Part shown: in pieces, positions 7,873 through 17,502 of the stretch
Layout: every line of letters starts with the position of its first letter
How positions within the stretch are numbered: the stretch's first letter is position 1
Assembly (NCBI GenBank): GCA_003222675.1
Contig: QHWT01000039.1
Coordinates: 1 to 62,091, forward strand
Origin: Acidobacteriota bacterium
GTDB taxonomy: Bacteria > Acidobacteriota > Vicinamibacteria > Vicinamibacterales > 2-12-FULL-66-21
DNA: 62,091 nt
Reading direction: 5' to 3'
The notes under the pieces: generated by a model
Told to the model about the DNA's origin: nothing
What the model saw: only the letters and a program-made list of their open reading frames with translations
The model's database searches: none
Made by a program: the position numbers and the translations under genes

Positions 7873-10566
7873 TCATTCCTCCCTGAGCGCCGCGGTGGGC
7901 GCGAGACGGGACGCGCGGCGCGCGGGGAGCCAGCTCGCGAGAAGCGTGACGCCGCCGAGCGCTGCGATCGACGCGGCAATCGTCGCGGGATCCCACGGCT
8001 TCAGCTCGTACAGCAGTGTCGCGGCCGCGCGGCCCGCGATCGTGGCAAGCACGGTGCCGATGATCACGCCGGCGGCGAGGAGCATGCCCGCCTCGCGGAC
8101 GATCATGCGGATGACTGTGCCGCGATCCGCACCGAGCGCCATGCGTATGCCGATCTCGACGCGCCGTCGCGCGACGGTGTACGACATCACGCCGTACAAA
8201 CCGATTGTCGCAATCAGCACCGCGAGCCCGCCGAAGAATCCCGACAGCGTTGCCATCAGCCGCTCGCGCAGCAGCGATCCGCTGACCTGCGATTGCACGG
8301 TCTGATACTGGACCGCGATCGCGGGGTTGACGTCCGTGAACACGCGTGTCGCCGCGGCGGTCACCGACGGCAGACTCACGGTCGCATGCAGCACGAAGCG
8401 CGGGTAACCGGTCGGCTCCTCGTCCTGTCCTGCCGCCACGTAAGCGAGCGGTTCGAACGCTTCGCGCAGATCTGTGTACTTCGTGTCGCGCGCGATGCCA
8501 ACGATCTGCAGGAACGGACGCGGCTCGCCGATCGGGGCGGTGATCTGAAACGACTGGCCGAGGGCGCTCCGTCCTGAAAAGTACTTTCGCGCGAACGCCT
8601 CGCTGACGATGGCGACCTTCGGCGACTGGGGCGTGTCGTGTTCGTCGAAGTCGCGTCCGGCGGTGAGCGGCGTGCCCATCGCGCGGAAGTAGCCCGGGCC
8701 GGGTCGGTTGAAGTTCACGTTGCCGGGCTGTTCGGCGCCTCCGATGATCACGCGGTTGTTCCAGAAATTCCCCCCGACCGGTGTGGTGAACGCCTCCGCC
8801 GCCGCGTCGACCCCGGGAACGGCGCGCAGCCGTTCCAGAATCGCGCGATTCACAGCGGCGCGCTCCTCGGGCTTGATCTCCGCCTTTCGGTAATCTGCAT
8901 TCGCCACGACGACGCCATCCTGGCGGAACCCTGGATCCAGGTGCGTCAGGTTCCGCAGACTCCGCGCGAACAGCAGCGCGCCGACAACGAGCACGAGCGA
9001 CAACGCCACCTGCAAGACGACGAGCGCTCGGCGGATCCCGAACCGCTCGCGGCTGTCGGAGAGGCTCCGACCCGCCGCTTTCATCGTCGCGCCCGGCGCG
9101 GTGCGCGTTGCGCGGACGGCGGGCGTCAGGCCAAACAGCAGACATGCCGTGAGCGCCACGCCCGAGGTGAACGCGAACACGCGCCCGTCAGGCTGCAGAT
9201 CCACGAAGAGCGGATTCGAGTCCGTGCTCAGAAAAGCGACGAGGAAGGCGCTGAACCACCGCGCGACGAGCAACCCGCCGGCCCCGCCAATCATCGCGAT
9301 CAGCACACTCTCAGACAGCATCTGGCGCACGATGCGGCGGCGCGATGCGCCGATCGCGAGGCGCACGGCGATCTCGCGCTCGCGCGCCGTCGCGCGCGCG
9401 AGCATCAGGTTCGCGAGGTTCGCGCAGGTGATCAGGAGCACGATCGCCGTGACGCCAAGAAGGATATTGAGCGGATCGCTGTACGCGCTCCGCAGGTTGG
9501 ACACGCCGGTCGCCGCGGGACGCGCGCCAACCTTGAACGCCTGGTAATCTTTCGCGGTCTGCGCGTCGTAGCGCGGCGGCACGGTGGTCGCGAAGATACC
9601 AGCAGAGATCGCGTCCAGCTGCGCGCTCGCCTGCTCGATCGTAACGTGCGGTTTCAATCGTCCGAGCGCGGCAAGGAACCATACGTCCGCCTTGTCGACG
9701 CCCGACTGCGCGCCGCGGAATAATGGTTCGGCGCAAATCGGCAGCGCGATGTCAAAGCCCTGCCCGACTTCGACGCCGTAGAAAGGCGGCGGCGCGACGC
9801 CGATGATGTCGAAGCGATGGCCCGTCACGAGGATCGAGCGTCCGACGGCGGACGCCTCGCCGCCATATTCGCGCTGCCAGAACGCGTCGCTGATGACGGC
9901 GCCTGGCGTCGCGCAGCCCCGCACGTCGTCGGCCGGCGTGAACAGGCGGCCTGCCGCAGCGTGCACACCCAGCGTCGGGAAGAAGTCGCCGCTGACGAGC
10001 ATGCCCTGCGCCGGGCGCACTTCGCCGCCGGCCGAGAGATTGAAATTCACCGCGCTCCACGCGAGCATCCCTGAGAACACCTGCTGTTCCGCGCGAATGC
10101 GCTCCCAGAGCGGATTCGAGAGGGCCGGACGATTCCCTATGAACGAGCCCGTCCGCCCCTCGCGCGTCTTGACGATGCGCACCTCGACGAGCTGCTCGGG
10201 ATGCTCGACGGGCAGCGTGCGGAGAGTGACGGCGTTGACGAGTTGAAAGATCGCGGTGTTGGCTCCCGTGCCGAGCGCAAGCGTCAGGGTCGCGACCAGG
10301 GCGAAAGTCGGGTTGCGCCGCAGCAGGCGTGCGCCGTAGCGCAGGTCCTGCAACACCGACTCGACGAAGCCGAGAGAATTCATGGCGTAGATCTCCTCGC
10401 GAATCAGCACGGGATTGCCAAGTTTGCGGCGCGCGGCCGTGCGCGCCGCGTCCGGCGTCATGCCGCGCGCGATGTTCTCGTCGGTTTCGATCGCGAGATG
10501 CGCCTCGAGCTCGCGCGCGCGCTCCGCGTCCCAGTAGCGGCGGCGGAGGAATCTCGACCAGCCCAT
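7873..10566 (-). CDS. ADOP-family ABC transporter permease 1
   Basis: An 897-residue protein with the Acidobacterial duplicated orphaned permease layout: a short N-terminal helical region (about 1-75), a MacB-type periplasmic core, an FtsX domain, a second core and a second FtsX domain. About eight membrane segments are visible, with the conserved LLITCANLANLMLARATARE and the C-terminal IGIRMALGA and PARRAS pieces. No ABC ATPase is adjacent. It follows its PadR regulator by 13 bp. Substrate unknown; MacB relatives export peptides or lipoproteins or signal mechanically across the periplasm. Confidence 0.88.
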   Translation of the reverse strand: MGWSRFLRRRYWDAERARELEAHLAIETDENIARGMTPDAARTAARRKLGNPVLIREEIYAMNSLGFVESVLQDLRYGARLLRRNPTFALVATLTLALGTGANTAIFQLVNAVTLRTLPVEHPEQLVEVRIVKTREGRTGSFIGNRPALSNPLWERIRAEQQVFSGMLAWSAVNFNLSAGGEVRPAQGMLVSGDFFPTLGVHAAAGRLFTPADDVRGCATPGAVISDAFWQREYGGEASAVGRSILVTGHRFDIIGVAPPPFYGVEVGQGFDIALPICAEPLFRGAQSGVDKADVWFLAALGRLKPHVTIEQASAQLDAISAGIFATTVPPRYDAQTAKDYQAFKVGARPAATGVSNLRSAYSDPLNILLGVTAIVLLITCANLANLMLARATAREREIAVRLAIGASRRRIVRQMLSESVLIAMIGGAGGLLVARWFSAFLVAFLSTDSNPLFVDLQPDGRVFAFTSGVALTACLLFGLTPAVRATRTAPGATMKAAGRSLSDSRERFGIRRALVVLQVALSLVLVVGALLFARSLRNLTHLDPGFRQDGVVVANADYRKAEIKPEERAAVNRAILERLRAVPGVDAAAEAFTTPVGGNFWNNRVIIGGAEQPGNVNFNRPGPGYFRAMGTPLTAGRDFDEHDTPQSPKVAIVSEAFARKYFSGRSALGQSFQITAPIGEPRPFLQIVGIARDTKYTDLREAFEPLAYVAAGQDEEPTGYPRFVLHATVSLPSVTAAATRVFTDVNPAIAVQYQTVQSQVSGSLLRERLMATLSGFFGGLAVLIATIGLYGVMSYTVARRRVEIGIRMALGADRGTVIRMIVREAGMLLAAGVIIGTVLATIAGRAAATLLYELKPWDPATIAASIAALGGVTLLASWLPARRASRLAPTAALREE

Positions 10567-10579
10567 CGATCCCTCCGCG

Positions 10580-10933
10580 TCAGTCGTGCGCGGGACGCAG
10601 GATGCGGTTCACCGCACGGACGATCTCGTCCCACCGGCTGGTCTGTCGGGCAAGCTGGGTGCGGCCGCGCGGCGTGAGGCGGTAGTAGCGCGCGCGTCGA
10701 TTGTTCTCGGACGTCCCCCAGAATGACGCAATCCAGCCGCGATCCTCCAGCCGATGGAGCGCCGGATACAGTGAGCCGTGCTCCACCTGCAGCACGGCTT
10801 CCGACCGGTGCTCGATTGCGGAGGCAATCGTGTGGCCGTGCGCGGGTCCCAGCGCCAGTGTTTTGAGGATCAACAGGTCGAGCGTCCCTTGGAGCAGTTC
10901 CCCTTGCATTGGCGGGTTTCCACGCTTCGGCAT
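10580..10933 (-). CDS. PadR-family transcriptional regulator 1
   Basis: A 117-residue winged-helix protein with the family hallmarks [36 protein letters not shown] and a basic wing. It sits directly ahead of an ADOP permease, the usual arrangement, and probably represses the pair in response to a ligand. The ATG lies 11 bases beyond a good -10 box, so the leader would be only about five bases. Confidence 0.9.
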   Translation of the reverse strand: MPKRGNPPMQGELLQGTLDLLILKTLALGPAHGHTIASAIEHRSEAVLQVEHGSLYPALHRLEDRGWIASFWGTSENNRRARYYRLTPRGRTQLARQTSRWDEIVRAVNRILRPAHD

Positions 10934-10944
10934 CGGCGCTCCAC

Positions 10945-10973
10945 AAGATAATCTACCTGAGTGGGAATGACAA
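10945..10973 (-). promoter_or_regulatory. promoter of padR/ADOP pair 1
   Basis: Read on the minus strand: TTGTCA (10973-10968), 17-bp spacer, TATCTT (10950-10945). The predicted start of transcription is near 10938, five bases before the ATG, so the upstream GTGGAG would lie outside the transcript. Confidence 0.55.
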
Positions 10974-11003
10974 GAGTACGGAGGGCGGTTGTCGGAGGAC
11001 GAA

Positions 11004-11057
11004 CCGAGGACCGGGTTCCGGGTTCCGGCGGACCTCGACCTCGGACCTCGGACCTCG
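11004..11057. repeat. GACCTCG tandem/inverted repeat after pruA
   Basis: Four head-to-tail units GACCTC(G) at 11031-11057, plus an opposing CCGAGG near 11004 and a GGGTTCC doublet between. On the minus strand the repeat starts within three bases of the pruA stop codon. The unit is the reverse complement of the one at 297-338. Confidence 0.8.
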
Positions 11058-11059
11058 GA

Positions 11060-12772
11060 CTACTCCTCCGCCATGAACGGATAGCGATAGTCGCGCGGCG
11101 GCGAGAAGGTTTCCTTCACGGTGCGCGCGCTGACCCAGCGCACGAGGTTCAACTTGGATCCGGCCTTGTCGTTCGTGCCCGATCCACGCGCGCCGCCGAA
11201 CGGCTGCTGGCCAACAACGGCGCCGGTGGGCTTGTCGTTGATGTAGAAGTTGCCAGCCGCGTTACGCAGCGCGCTCAACGCCTGCCGAACACCGGTGCGG
11301 TCGCGGCTGAAGACCGCGCCGGTCAGCGCGTAGGGCGACGTCTTGTCGATGGTGTCGAGTGTCTCTTCCCATCGCGCGTCCGGATACACGTAGGCGGTAA
11401 CGACCGGGCCAAAGATCTCTTCGCACAGCAGTCGGTATCCGGGATCGTCGGTCTGCAGGAGCGTCGGCTCGATGAAGTACCCTTTCTCCCCTTTCGCACC
11501 GCCGCCTTGAAGGATTTTCGCGTTGCTCTTCGCGTCCTGGAGGTATTCGCTGATCTTCGCGAACGCTTTCTTGTCGATGACGGCGCCCATGAAATTCCGG
11601 AAATCCCGGACATCTCCCATCTTGATGTCCTGCATCATCGCGATGGTGCGATCGCGCACCTCGTTCCACAACGACTGCGCGATGTAGATGCGGCTCGCGG
11701 CGGAGCATTTCTGCCCCTGGTATTCGAACCCGCCTCGCGCGATCGCCACCGCCACTTCCGTTGGATCTGCCGACGGATGCGCGACGATGAAGTCCTTGCC
11801 GCCTGTTTCGCCGACCAGGCGCGGATACGAGCGATACCGGCCCATGTTCTCGCCGACCTTCTTCCACATCCCATTGAACACGGCAGTGCTGCCCGTGAAG
11901 TGCACGCCCGCGAGATCCGGCGAGTCGAGCAGCGCGTTGGAGATCTGCACGGCATCGCCGGGCAGGAAATTGATGACACCCGGCGGCAGGCCCGCGGCTT
12001 CGAGCACCTTATACGTGTAGTACGCGGCGAGCATTGCGCTCGATGCGGGTTTCCACACGACGGTGTTTCCCATCAACGCCGGCGCCGTCGTCAGGTTGCC
12101 GCCGATCGCGGTGAAGTTGAACGGGGTGATCGCGTACACGAATCCTTCGAGATTGCGGTACTCGAGCGAGTTCCATACGCCCGGGCTGCTGATCGGCTGT
12201 TCGCTGTAGAGCTCTTCCGCAAATGCGCAGTTGAATCGCCAGAAATCGATCATCTCCGACACGGCGTCGATCTCGGACTGGAAGACCGTCTTCGACTGCC
12301 CGAGCATCGTCGCGGCGTTGAGCGTCGCGCGCCATGTCGTCGAAAGCAGTTCGGCCGCCTTCAGCAGCACCGCGGCGCGATCGTCCCAGGGCCAGGACGC
12401 CCACTCACGCCGCGCCGTCGCCGCCGCGTCGATCGCCTGTTGAATGTGTTCCGGGCCCGCGAGGTGATATTCCGCCAGCACGTGACCGTGATCGTGCGGC
12501 ATCACCGACTTCTCGGTCCGTCCGGTCCGAATCTCGCGTCCCCCGATGATCAACGGGATGTCAATCTTCTCGGCCGCCATCGCCGTCAGCCGGGCTTTCA
12601 GCTCGGCGCGCTCCGGCGACCCGGGCGCATACGACTTGTTCGGCTCGTTGATGGGCGTCGGCACGCGTCGCACGCCGGCGAATGCGGCTTGCAGCGTGAC
12701 ACGGTCGCGCGACGGCGGAGCCATCGCGTTGAAATGCGTTTCGGCAGGAGAGGCGGGAGCATGCGTGGCCAT
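11060..12772 (-). CDS. pruA: L-glutamate gamma-semialdehyde dehydrogenase (P5C dehydrogenase)
   Basis: A 570-residue aldehyde dehydrogenase that oxidises the gamma-semialdehyde of glutamate (from proline catabolism) to glutamate with NAD. Visible motifs: FNFTAIGGNL of the cofactor-binding fold, FTGSTAVF, the general-base Glu in LVGETGGKD (about 319), the nucleophile Cys in YQGQKCSAASR (about 354), and the long P5CDH-specific segment PFGGARGSGTNDKAG near the C-terminus. Length fits the monofunctional enzyme. No proline dehydrogenase is adjacent. An internal ATG (MAPPSRD) is an alternative start. Confidence 0.93.
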   Translation of the reverse strand: MATHAPASPAETHFNAMAPPSRDRVTLQAAFAGVRRVPTPINEPNKSYAPGSPERAELKARLTAMAAEKIDIPLIIGGREIRTGRTEKSVMPHDHGHVLAEYHLAGPEHIQQAIDAAATARREWASWPWDDRAAVLLKAAELLSTTWRATLNAATMLGQSKTVFQSEIDAVSEMIDFWRFNCAFAEELYSEQPISSPGVWNSLEYRNLEGFVYAITPFNFTAIGGNLTTAPALMGNTVVWKPASSAMLAAYYTYKVLEAAGLPPGVINFLPGDAVQISNALLDSPDLAGVHFTGSTAVFNGMWKKVGENMGRYRSYPRLVGETGGKDFIVAHPSADPTEVAVAIARGGFEYQGQKCSAASRIYIAQSLWNEVRDRTIAMMQDIKMGDVRDFRNFMGAVIDKKAFAKISEYLQDAKSNAKILQGGGAKGEKGYFIEPTLLQTDDPGYRLLCEEIFGPVVTAYVYPDARWEETLDTIDKTSPYALTGAVFSRDRTGVRQALSALRNAAGNFYINDKPTGAVVGQQPFGGARGSGTNDKAGSKLNLVRWVSARTVKETFSPPRDYRYPFMAEE

Positions 12773-13015
12773 TCCGTCATTTTACCTCCCGCCGCTTCAC
12801 CGATGAGGCTGTCCCATTTATTTACGAAAAAAGGGCGCCGTTCCCTTTACTTGTAAAAAAGGGCCGTCCGCGTTTTTTGCTCGGGGCGTGGCGTTCGCGT
12901 TGCAGCCTTCTGGCTGTCGCCGTTAATCGGAAGGAAAAGCACATGGCTGATGCGGCTCGGAAAAAGCAGATGACGGCGTTGGAACGTGCAGCAGGAGCGG
13001 TGCCCTTGGCACGTT
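12773..13015. other. spacer between the patatin stop and pruA, with two hairpins
   Basis: Two inverted repeats are visible. AACGTGC (12983-12989) pairs with GCACGTT (13009-13015), which touches the patatin stop codon, with an inner GTGCCCTTGGCAC at 13000-13012. An AT-rich block has AAAGGG (12830-12835) facing CCCTTT (12843-12848), followed by another A-run and GGGCC, resembling a REP-type element. A short plus-strand frame at 12943 has a good ribosome site but is not accepted as a gene. Confidence 0.55.
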
Positions 13016-15972
13016 CAGTACGGTCGGTACTTCCACCGCTCGAGCCACCAGTTGTCGCCAGTACGCTCGAAGACCTGAAGGCCGATGTGCTCGCCGAGCT
13101 TGCGGTAACTCTCCCACTGCGCTTCGTCGAAGAACTGATCCGCGGTCGTCTGCTGCGGAAACGTCGGGTGGTGACGCGCGTATTCGCGCAAGTCGATCGG
13201 CTCGTCGCCCGTGATGCCAGGCTTGATGTACACGAGCCGCCCCTCGAACCCGTCGGGGTCCGGGTACCTGACGCGCGCGACAGCCGCGTGCGACGTTGCG
13301 CGCCGCGGATCCAGTTCGCGCGTCGCCACAGGCCGCAGCGATTCGAGCGGCCCGAACGCCGCGGGCAGTGTGTCGTCGACGGTGTCGAGGAACTCGATCT
13401 CGACGCCGAAATCCAATCGCGCTTTCCTCGTCAGGTTCGCCAATCCCTCGAACGTGTAGTCCTCGTCTCCTTCCGCATCGAGGACGATGATCAACGGCAG
13501 GCGGCGGCGAATGAGCTCGTACGCGCCCATGTTCTCGAAGTGGCCGCCATCGGACAGATACCAATGCCTCCGCGACGAGCCGGGAAAATGCGCGGTGAGC
13601 TCGTAGTAGAGATACGTGTGCACCGGAAACAAGCCCACGAGCACGCGCGAAAGCCGATCGGCTACGGTTCGACTGATGGTCATCTTCAGCGGACGGCGAC
13701 GGGTCGGCACGCCCGAGTCCCACCAATACCCGAGGCGCACGTTGGCGAGACCGGCCAGCAGGCTCAGGCCAAGGCTGGTGCGGAATCCGAGGCCCGTTGA
13801 AAATGCTGCGCCGGAGATCGCAACCCATCGACCGAGCGAGAGCGGCTCGCCGGGGAACTCCTCGGGTATCTCCGCGTCCGCAGGGGGTAGCGCGGCCTGG
13901 ACGCCGGCCGCGCGCCGCGATTGCGGCACTGGATACTCGAACATTCTGAACGCGGGTCCACCCGCCGTGTGCTTCGGATAAATCGCCGCCACTCGACGGG
14001 TGTGAAGCCGGCTCGGACTCTGGAGTCCCAGCCTCTGTAGCATGGTGCCTGTGTCGCCCGCAGCGGCGGGCGGCGCATCGGGGCCATATACGACGTGATG
14101 GCGCACCCCGGCGCTCACGCCCGCGGGACCGAGGGCCATGCCAATGCCTTTCCGATCCTGCTGCTGCACCTGCGACTCGCCGCTGAACGTCTCGTTGATC
14201 GTGACGTTCACGAGGTGCAGCGGCGCCGCGCGATCGTAGGCTTCAGCCGCTGCCGGATCCGCGGGCGTGGGCCAGTACCGATGCACCTCGATGTCGTCAT
14301 CGGCAATCGGCTCGACGACGGGGACCCACGAGCCGCGGCGCCAGCGTGACGCATTCGTCGCGCCGAGGTACGCGCGAATGAGGCGAGCGCTATACAGCGC
14401 CTGGTGCGACGAGTAGTTCAGGAAATCGAAGTACCGTCCGAAGGCGAACGTCAGGAGCGAGGCGCCCCCGAGCCACAACCAGTAGACGTGCGCGCTCTGA
14501 CGCTCCGGCGTCGCAGGACAGGTCGGCAGGGTCGAACGTGCGTCGTACGGATCAACGATCGTCTCGGGCGCGGCCGCCGAGCAGAATCGCCACGCGGCGG
14601 CGTGCGACAACAGATCGAAGCCGATCGCGAGCACCGCAACGATCAGCAGTCCGACGACCGTGGCGACAACGGTCAGCGACAGCGGTGGTCGCGTGCCCTG
14701 AGCCTTGCCACCGAACAGCACGACCAGCTTGCGGCCGTAGGCGCTGACGAAACCAAACACCGCGGCCATTCCCGTGAACCACGCCTTGAGATGTCCCGCC
14801 ACCGCAACCGCATACATCGTCTGACCGATCGAATCGATCGTCACGATCAGCGCGACGATCCCGGCCGCGACCAGCCATCCGCGAAGATAACGCGTCAGGA
14901 CGTTGCGCGCGAGCTGGCTCTGAAACTGCCCCGGATCCTCATCGCCTGACGGACGCCGGCGTGCGGTCGATGCCCATGTTGCGGTGCCGATGATTGCCGA
15001 CAGCGATCCAACCACGAGCAGCACCCACGCGATGCTGCGCTCGATGATGCCAACGTCGGGCACGTGAAGCACGAGCAATGACACGCCAATCGCTGCGGGT
15101 GCGCCGTCGGCGGGATAGCGGATCGTCACGGCAAAGAGAAGGGCAAAGATCACGAGCTGCCATGGGCCTGTTCCGAGAGCGGCCGAGAGGGTGGCGAGCG
15201 GTGACCGGCCGGCGTAGAGAAGGCCCGCCTCGAGGCTGATCGCCACCACCCAGAGCAGACCGCGCGCAGGGTGTGGCCGCTCGGTGACGATCCAGTACGA
15301 CCATCCAATCGCGAACGCGACCGCAAGGAGGAGCAGTGGGATGCCGGTCCACGGGCTCCACCAGATGTATTGGCTGAACGGCAGCGAGCGCACGAATGCC
15401 ACGTTGTGCGCCTCGACCGTCGCTGCGAGCAGCGGTCGGGTGTGCGGAGCGAGAACACGCGGAAGCTGCAGTAACAGGAACAACGAGAGGAGCGCGGTCG
15501 CAATCACCGCCTGGACTGCCACCCAGTTGCGCATCAGCCCAGCGCCGGCGAGCAGGAGGTCACCGGATCCCTGTGGCGCCAGATACCGGCCGTTCTCTCG
15601 CAGCCACCGCAGAACGTTGCGTTCGGCGTCGATGAGATCGTTCGAGGGGTTCTCCGGTTTCTTCCCTCCGAGGATCCATTCGACGTCCTCGACGCGCTCG
15701 ACGTAGTCGCGCGTGAAGAGCCGGCCGAAAAACGATCCGAAATAGCCGCCGCCGGACACGGTCGAGATGTAGTCGATGCACCGAAGCAGCTTTCGCGTCG
15801 CGAGCGCCTGGAACACGCCCAGCGCAAACGTCGCGCTCCGGATGCCGCCGCCGGAGATTGCCACGCCGATGCGGCTTCCATCGTCGCCCTTCGGGCCGCG
15901 CCGCCGCGCAATGAGCTGCGCTTCGAGGTCGGCCATTTCAGGAGGAAATCCACGGATGTGCGGCGTTGCCAT
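13015..15972 (-). CDS. integral-membrane patatin-like phospholipase
   Basis: A 985-residue protein. The N-terminus has the patatin oxyanion loop GGGIRSA (41-47) and a nucleophile elbow TVSGGG with Ser73, where the usual first Gly of GxSxG is Thr. The catalytic Asp is in LSDGGHFEN (about 807). Between them lie about 350 residues with roughly nine membrane segments, so the hydrolase halves are split by a membrane domain. This matches the large bacterial patatin-like proteins rather than the short ExoU type. It would cleave acyl esters of membrane lipids; the target is unknown. It diverges from the permease gene. Confidence 0.85.
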   Translation of the reverse strand: MATPHIRGFPPEMADLEAQLIARRRGPKGDDGSRIGVAISGGGIRSATFALGVFQALATRKLLRCIDYISTVSGGGYFGSFFGRLFTRDYVERVEDVEWILGGKKPENPSNDLIDAERNVLRWLRENGRYLAPQGSGDLLLAGAGLMRNWVAVQAVIATALLSLFLLLQLPRVLAPHTRPLLAATVEAHNVAFVRSLPFSQYIWWSPWTGIPLLLLAVAFAIGWSYWIVTERPHPARGLLWVVAISLEAGLLYAGRSPLATLSAALGTGPWQLVIFALLFAVTIRYPADGAPAAIGVSLLVLHVPDVGIIERSIAWVLLVVGSLSAIIGTATWASTARRRPSGDEDPGQFQSQLARNVLTRYLRGWLVAAGIVALIVTIDSIGQTMYAVAVAGHLKAWFTGMAAVFGFVSAYGRKLVVLFGGKAQGTRPPLSLTVVATVVGLLIVAVLAIGFDLLSHAAAWRFCSAAAPETIVDPYDARSTLPTCPATPERQSAHVYWLWLGGASLLTFAFGRYFDFLNYSSHQALYSARLIRAYLGATNASRWRRGSWVPVVEPIADDDIEVHRYWPTPADPAAAEAYDRAAPLHLVNVTINETFSGESQVQQQDRKGIGMALGPAGVSAGVRHHVVYGPDAPPAAAGDTGTMLQRLGLQSPSRLHTRRVAAIYPKHTAGGPAFRMFEYPVPQSRRAAGVQAALPPADAEIPEEFPGEPLSLGRWVAISGAAFSTGLGFRTSLGLSLLAGLANVRLGYWWDSGVPTRRRPLKMTISRTVADRLSRVLVGLFPVHTYLYYELTAHFPGSSRRHWYLSDGGHFENMGAYELIRRRLPLIIVLDAEGDEDYTFEGLANLTRKARLDFGVEIEFLDTVDDTLPAAFGPLESLRPVATRELDPRRATSHAAVARVRYPDPDGFEGRLVYIKPGITGDEPIDLREYARHHPTFPQQTTADQFFDEAQWESYRKLGEHIGLQVFERTGDNWWLERWKYRPY

Positions 15973-16067
15973 CGAGTCGAGATTACACCGGCGTCACGCG
16001 TCGAGGGTCCTGGATCCTGATGCGTATCGATCCGTCGTCGGTGTTGATCCGCACGGATCGGTGGTCT

Positions 16068-17438
16068 ATGGTTGCCGGCGTGACGTTCCGGCGCGCGCTC
16101 GGTCCGTTCGATGCGACCATGGTAGTGATCGGCGGCATCATCGGCGCCGGCATCTTCATCAGTCCTTACATCGTCGCCCAACGGCTTGACACGCCGCTGC
16201 TGGTGATCGGCGCGTGGGCGATGGGCGGCGCGATCGCGCTCGCCGGCGCGTTCTCGTACGCGGAGCTCGGCGCGTTGTTTCCAAAAGCGGGTGGGCAATA
16301 CGTCTATCTTCGTGACGGCTTGCACCCGCTCGTAGGATTTTTGTATGGGTGGGCGCTGCTGCTCGTCATCGAGAGCGGCGCGATCGCTGCCGTTGCGATC
16401 ACGTTTGCCACCTACGCGCTCCATATGGCGGGCGCGTCCGATGCCGCGCGCGTGCCGCTCGCGATCGCGGCGCTCGTGGTGCTCTCCGTCGTCAACTATC
16501 TCGGCGTGAAGCCTGGCAGCCGCGTGCTGAACGTGCTCGTCCTGCTCAAGGTGGCGGCGCTCGCAATCCTGATCGGCGCCGGCTTCCTCGTCGCCGCGCA
16601 TTCGACCTGGCTGCAGGAGGTGCGGGCGGCCTCGGCGGCGACTCCATCCACGATCGTGGCGTTCGGCGCCGCGCTGGTCCCGATTCTTTTCGCCTACGGC
16701 GGATGGCAGAACGCAAATTATGTGGCTGAAGAGATCGAGGATCCGCGGCGCAATCTTCCGCTCAGTCTCATCGCCGGCACGGTCGCCGTCATCGCGATCT
16801 ACGTGACGGCGAACCTCGTCTACATTCGAACGCTCGGCCTCACCGGGCTCGCGGGAACGGCAACGCCGGCGGCCGACGTCGCGCGACGGGTATTCGGAGC
16901 GCCTGGCGACCTTTTCGTCAGCGCGGCAATCGCGATCTCGACGTTCGGCTTCCTCAATCTGTCGATTCTCGCGCCGACGCGCGTGTACTACGCGATGTCC
17001 GCCGACCGGGTGTTCGTGCCGGCGCTCGCGCGATTGCATCCTCGTTTCCAGACGCCGGGACTCGCGATCATCGTGCAGTCGACCTGGTCGTGCCTGCTCG
17101 CGCTGTCCGGCACGTACGATCGACTGCTCAATTACGTCGTGTTCGCCGACTGGATCTTCTTCGGCCTGACGGTTGCGACGGTGCTCGTGTTCCGCCGCAC
17201 GCTGCCGCTCGATCGCCGTCCTCCGGGCACGTATCGCGCGCCCGGCTATCCCATCGTGCCGCTGCTGTTCTGCGCGATTTCAGCGGCCATCGTGCTCAGC
17301 GTGGTGCGCGCCGATCCCGTTAGCGCCGCGCGCGGCGCGACCCTGATCGCGCTCGGCATTCCGGTGTACTACTGGTACGCTGCCATTCAATCGAAGGACT
17401 CGAAGCAAAAAGCCAAGGAATCGACGGAGCCTCTGTAA
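16068..17438 (+). CDS. APC-superfamily amino acid permease
   Basis: A protein of about 456 residues with twelve predicted membrane segments and the TM1 signature VIGGIIGAGIFISP, as in LAT-type exchangers such as SteT. Other conserved pieces are GAFSYAELG and LFAYGGWQNANYVAEEIEDP. It would import or exchange amino acids. The ATG at 16068 fits the short N-terminus of relatives; 16020 is an alternative in-frame ATG. The last fourteen codons (IQSKDSKQKAKEST) are encoded by the left arm of the palindrome that follows, so the C-terminus is repeat-derived. Confidence 0.88.
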   Translation: MVAGVTFRRALGPFDATMVVIGGIIGAGIFISPYIVAQRLDTPLLVIGAWAMGGAIALAGAFSYAELGALFPKAGGQYVYLRDGLHPLVGFLYGWALLLVIESGAIAAVAITFATYALHMAGASDAARVPLAIAALVVLSVVNYLGVKPGSRVLNVLVLLKVAALAILIGAGFLVAAHSTWLQEVRAASAATPSTIVAFGAALVPILFAYGGWQNANYVAEEIEDPRRNLPLSLIAGTVAVIAIYVTANLVYIRTLGLTGLAGTATPAADVARRVFGAPGDLFVSAAIAISTFGFLNLSILAPTRVYYAMSADRVFVPALARLHPRFQTPGLAIIVQSTWSCLLALSGTYDRLLNYVVFADWIFFGLTVATVLVFRRTLPLDRRPPGTYRAPGYPIVPLLFCAISAAIVLSVVRADPVSAARGATLIALGIPVYYWYAAIQSKDSKQKAKESTEPL

Positions 17439-17491
17439 TTAATATAAGGATCCTTCGATGCTTCGATCTTCCTTCGACGCTTCGATTGATT
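17385..17491. repeat. TCGAAGGA-type palindrome at the permease 3' end
   Basis: Left arm 17385-17425 lies inside the coding sequence and stop region; right arm 17448-17491 lies in the spacer. CAATCGAAG..TCGAAG faces CTTCGA..CTTCGATTG. The same unit builds the palindrome at 58764-58858. Confidence 0.75.
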
Positions 17492-17502
17492 AAACGCCAA
17501 CC

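Noticed and set aside
12943-13800. Plus-strand frame with a good ribosome site at the start (MADAARKKQMTALERAAG)
   Set aside because: After about 25 codons it runs antisense through the patatin gene with no independent coding character.
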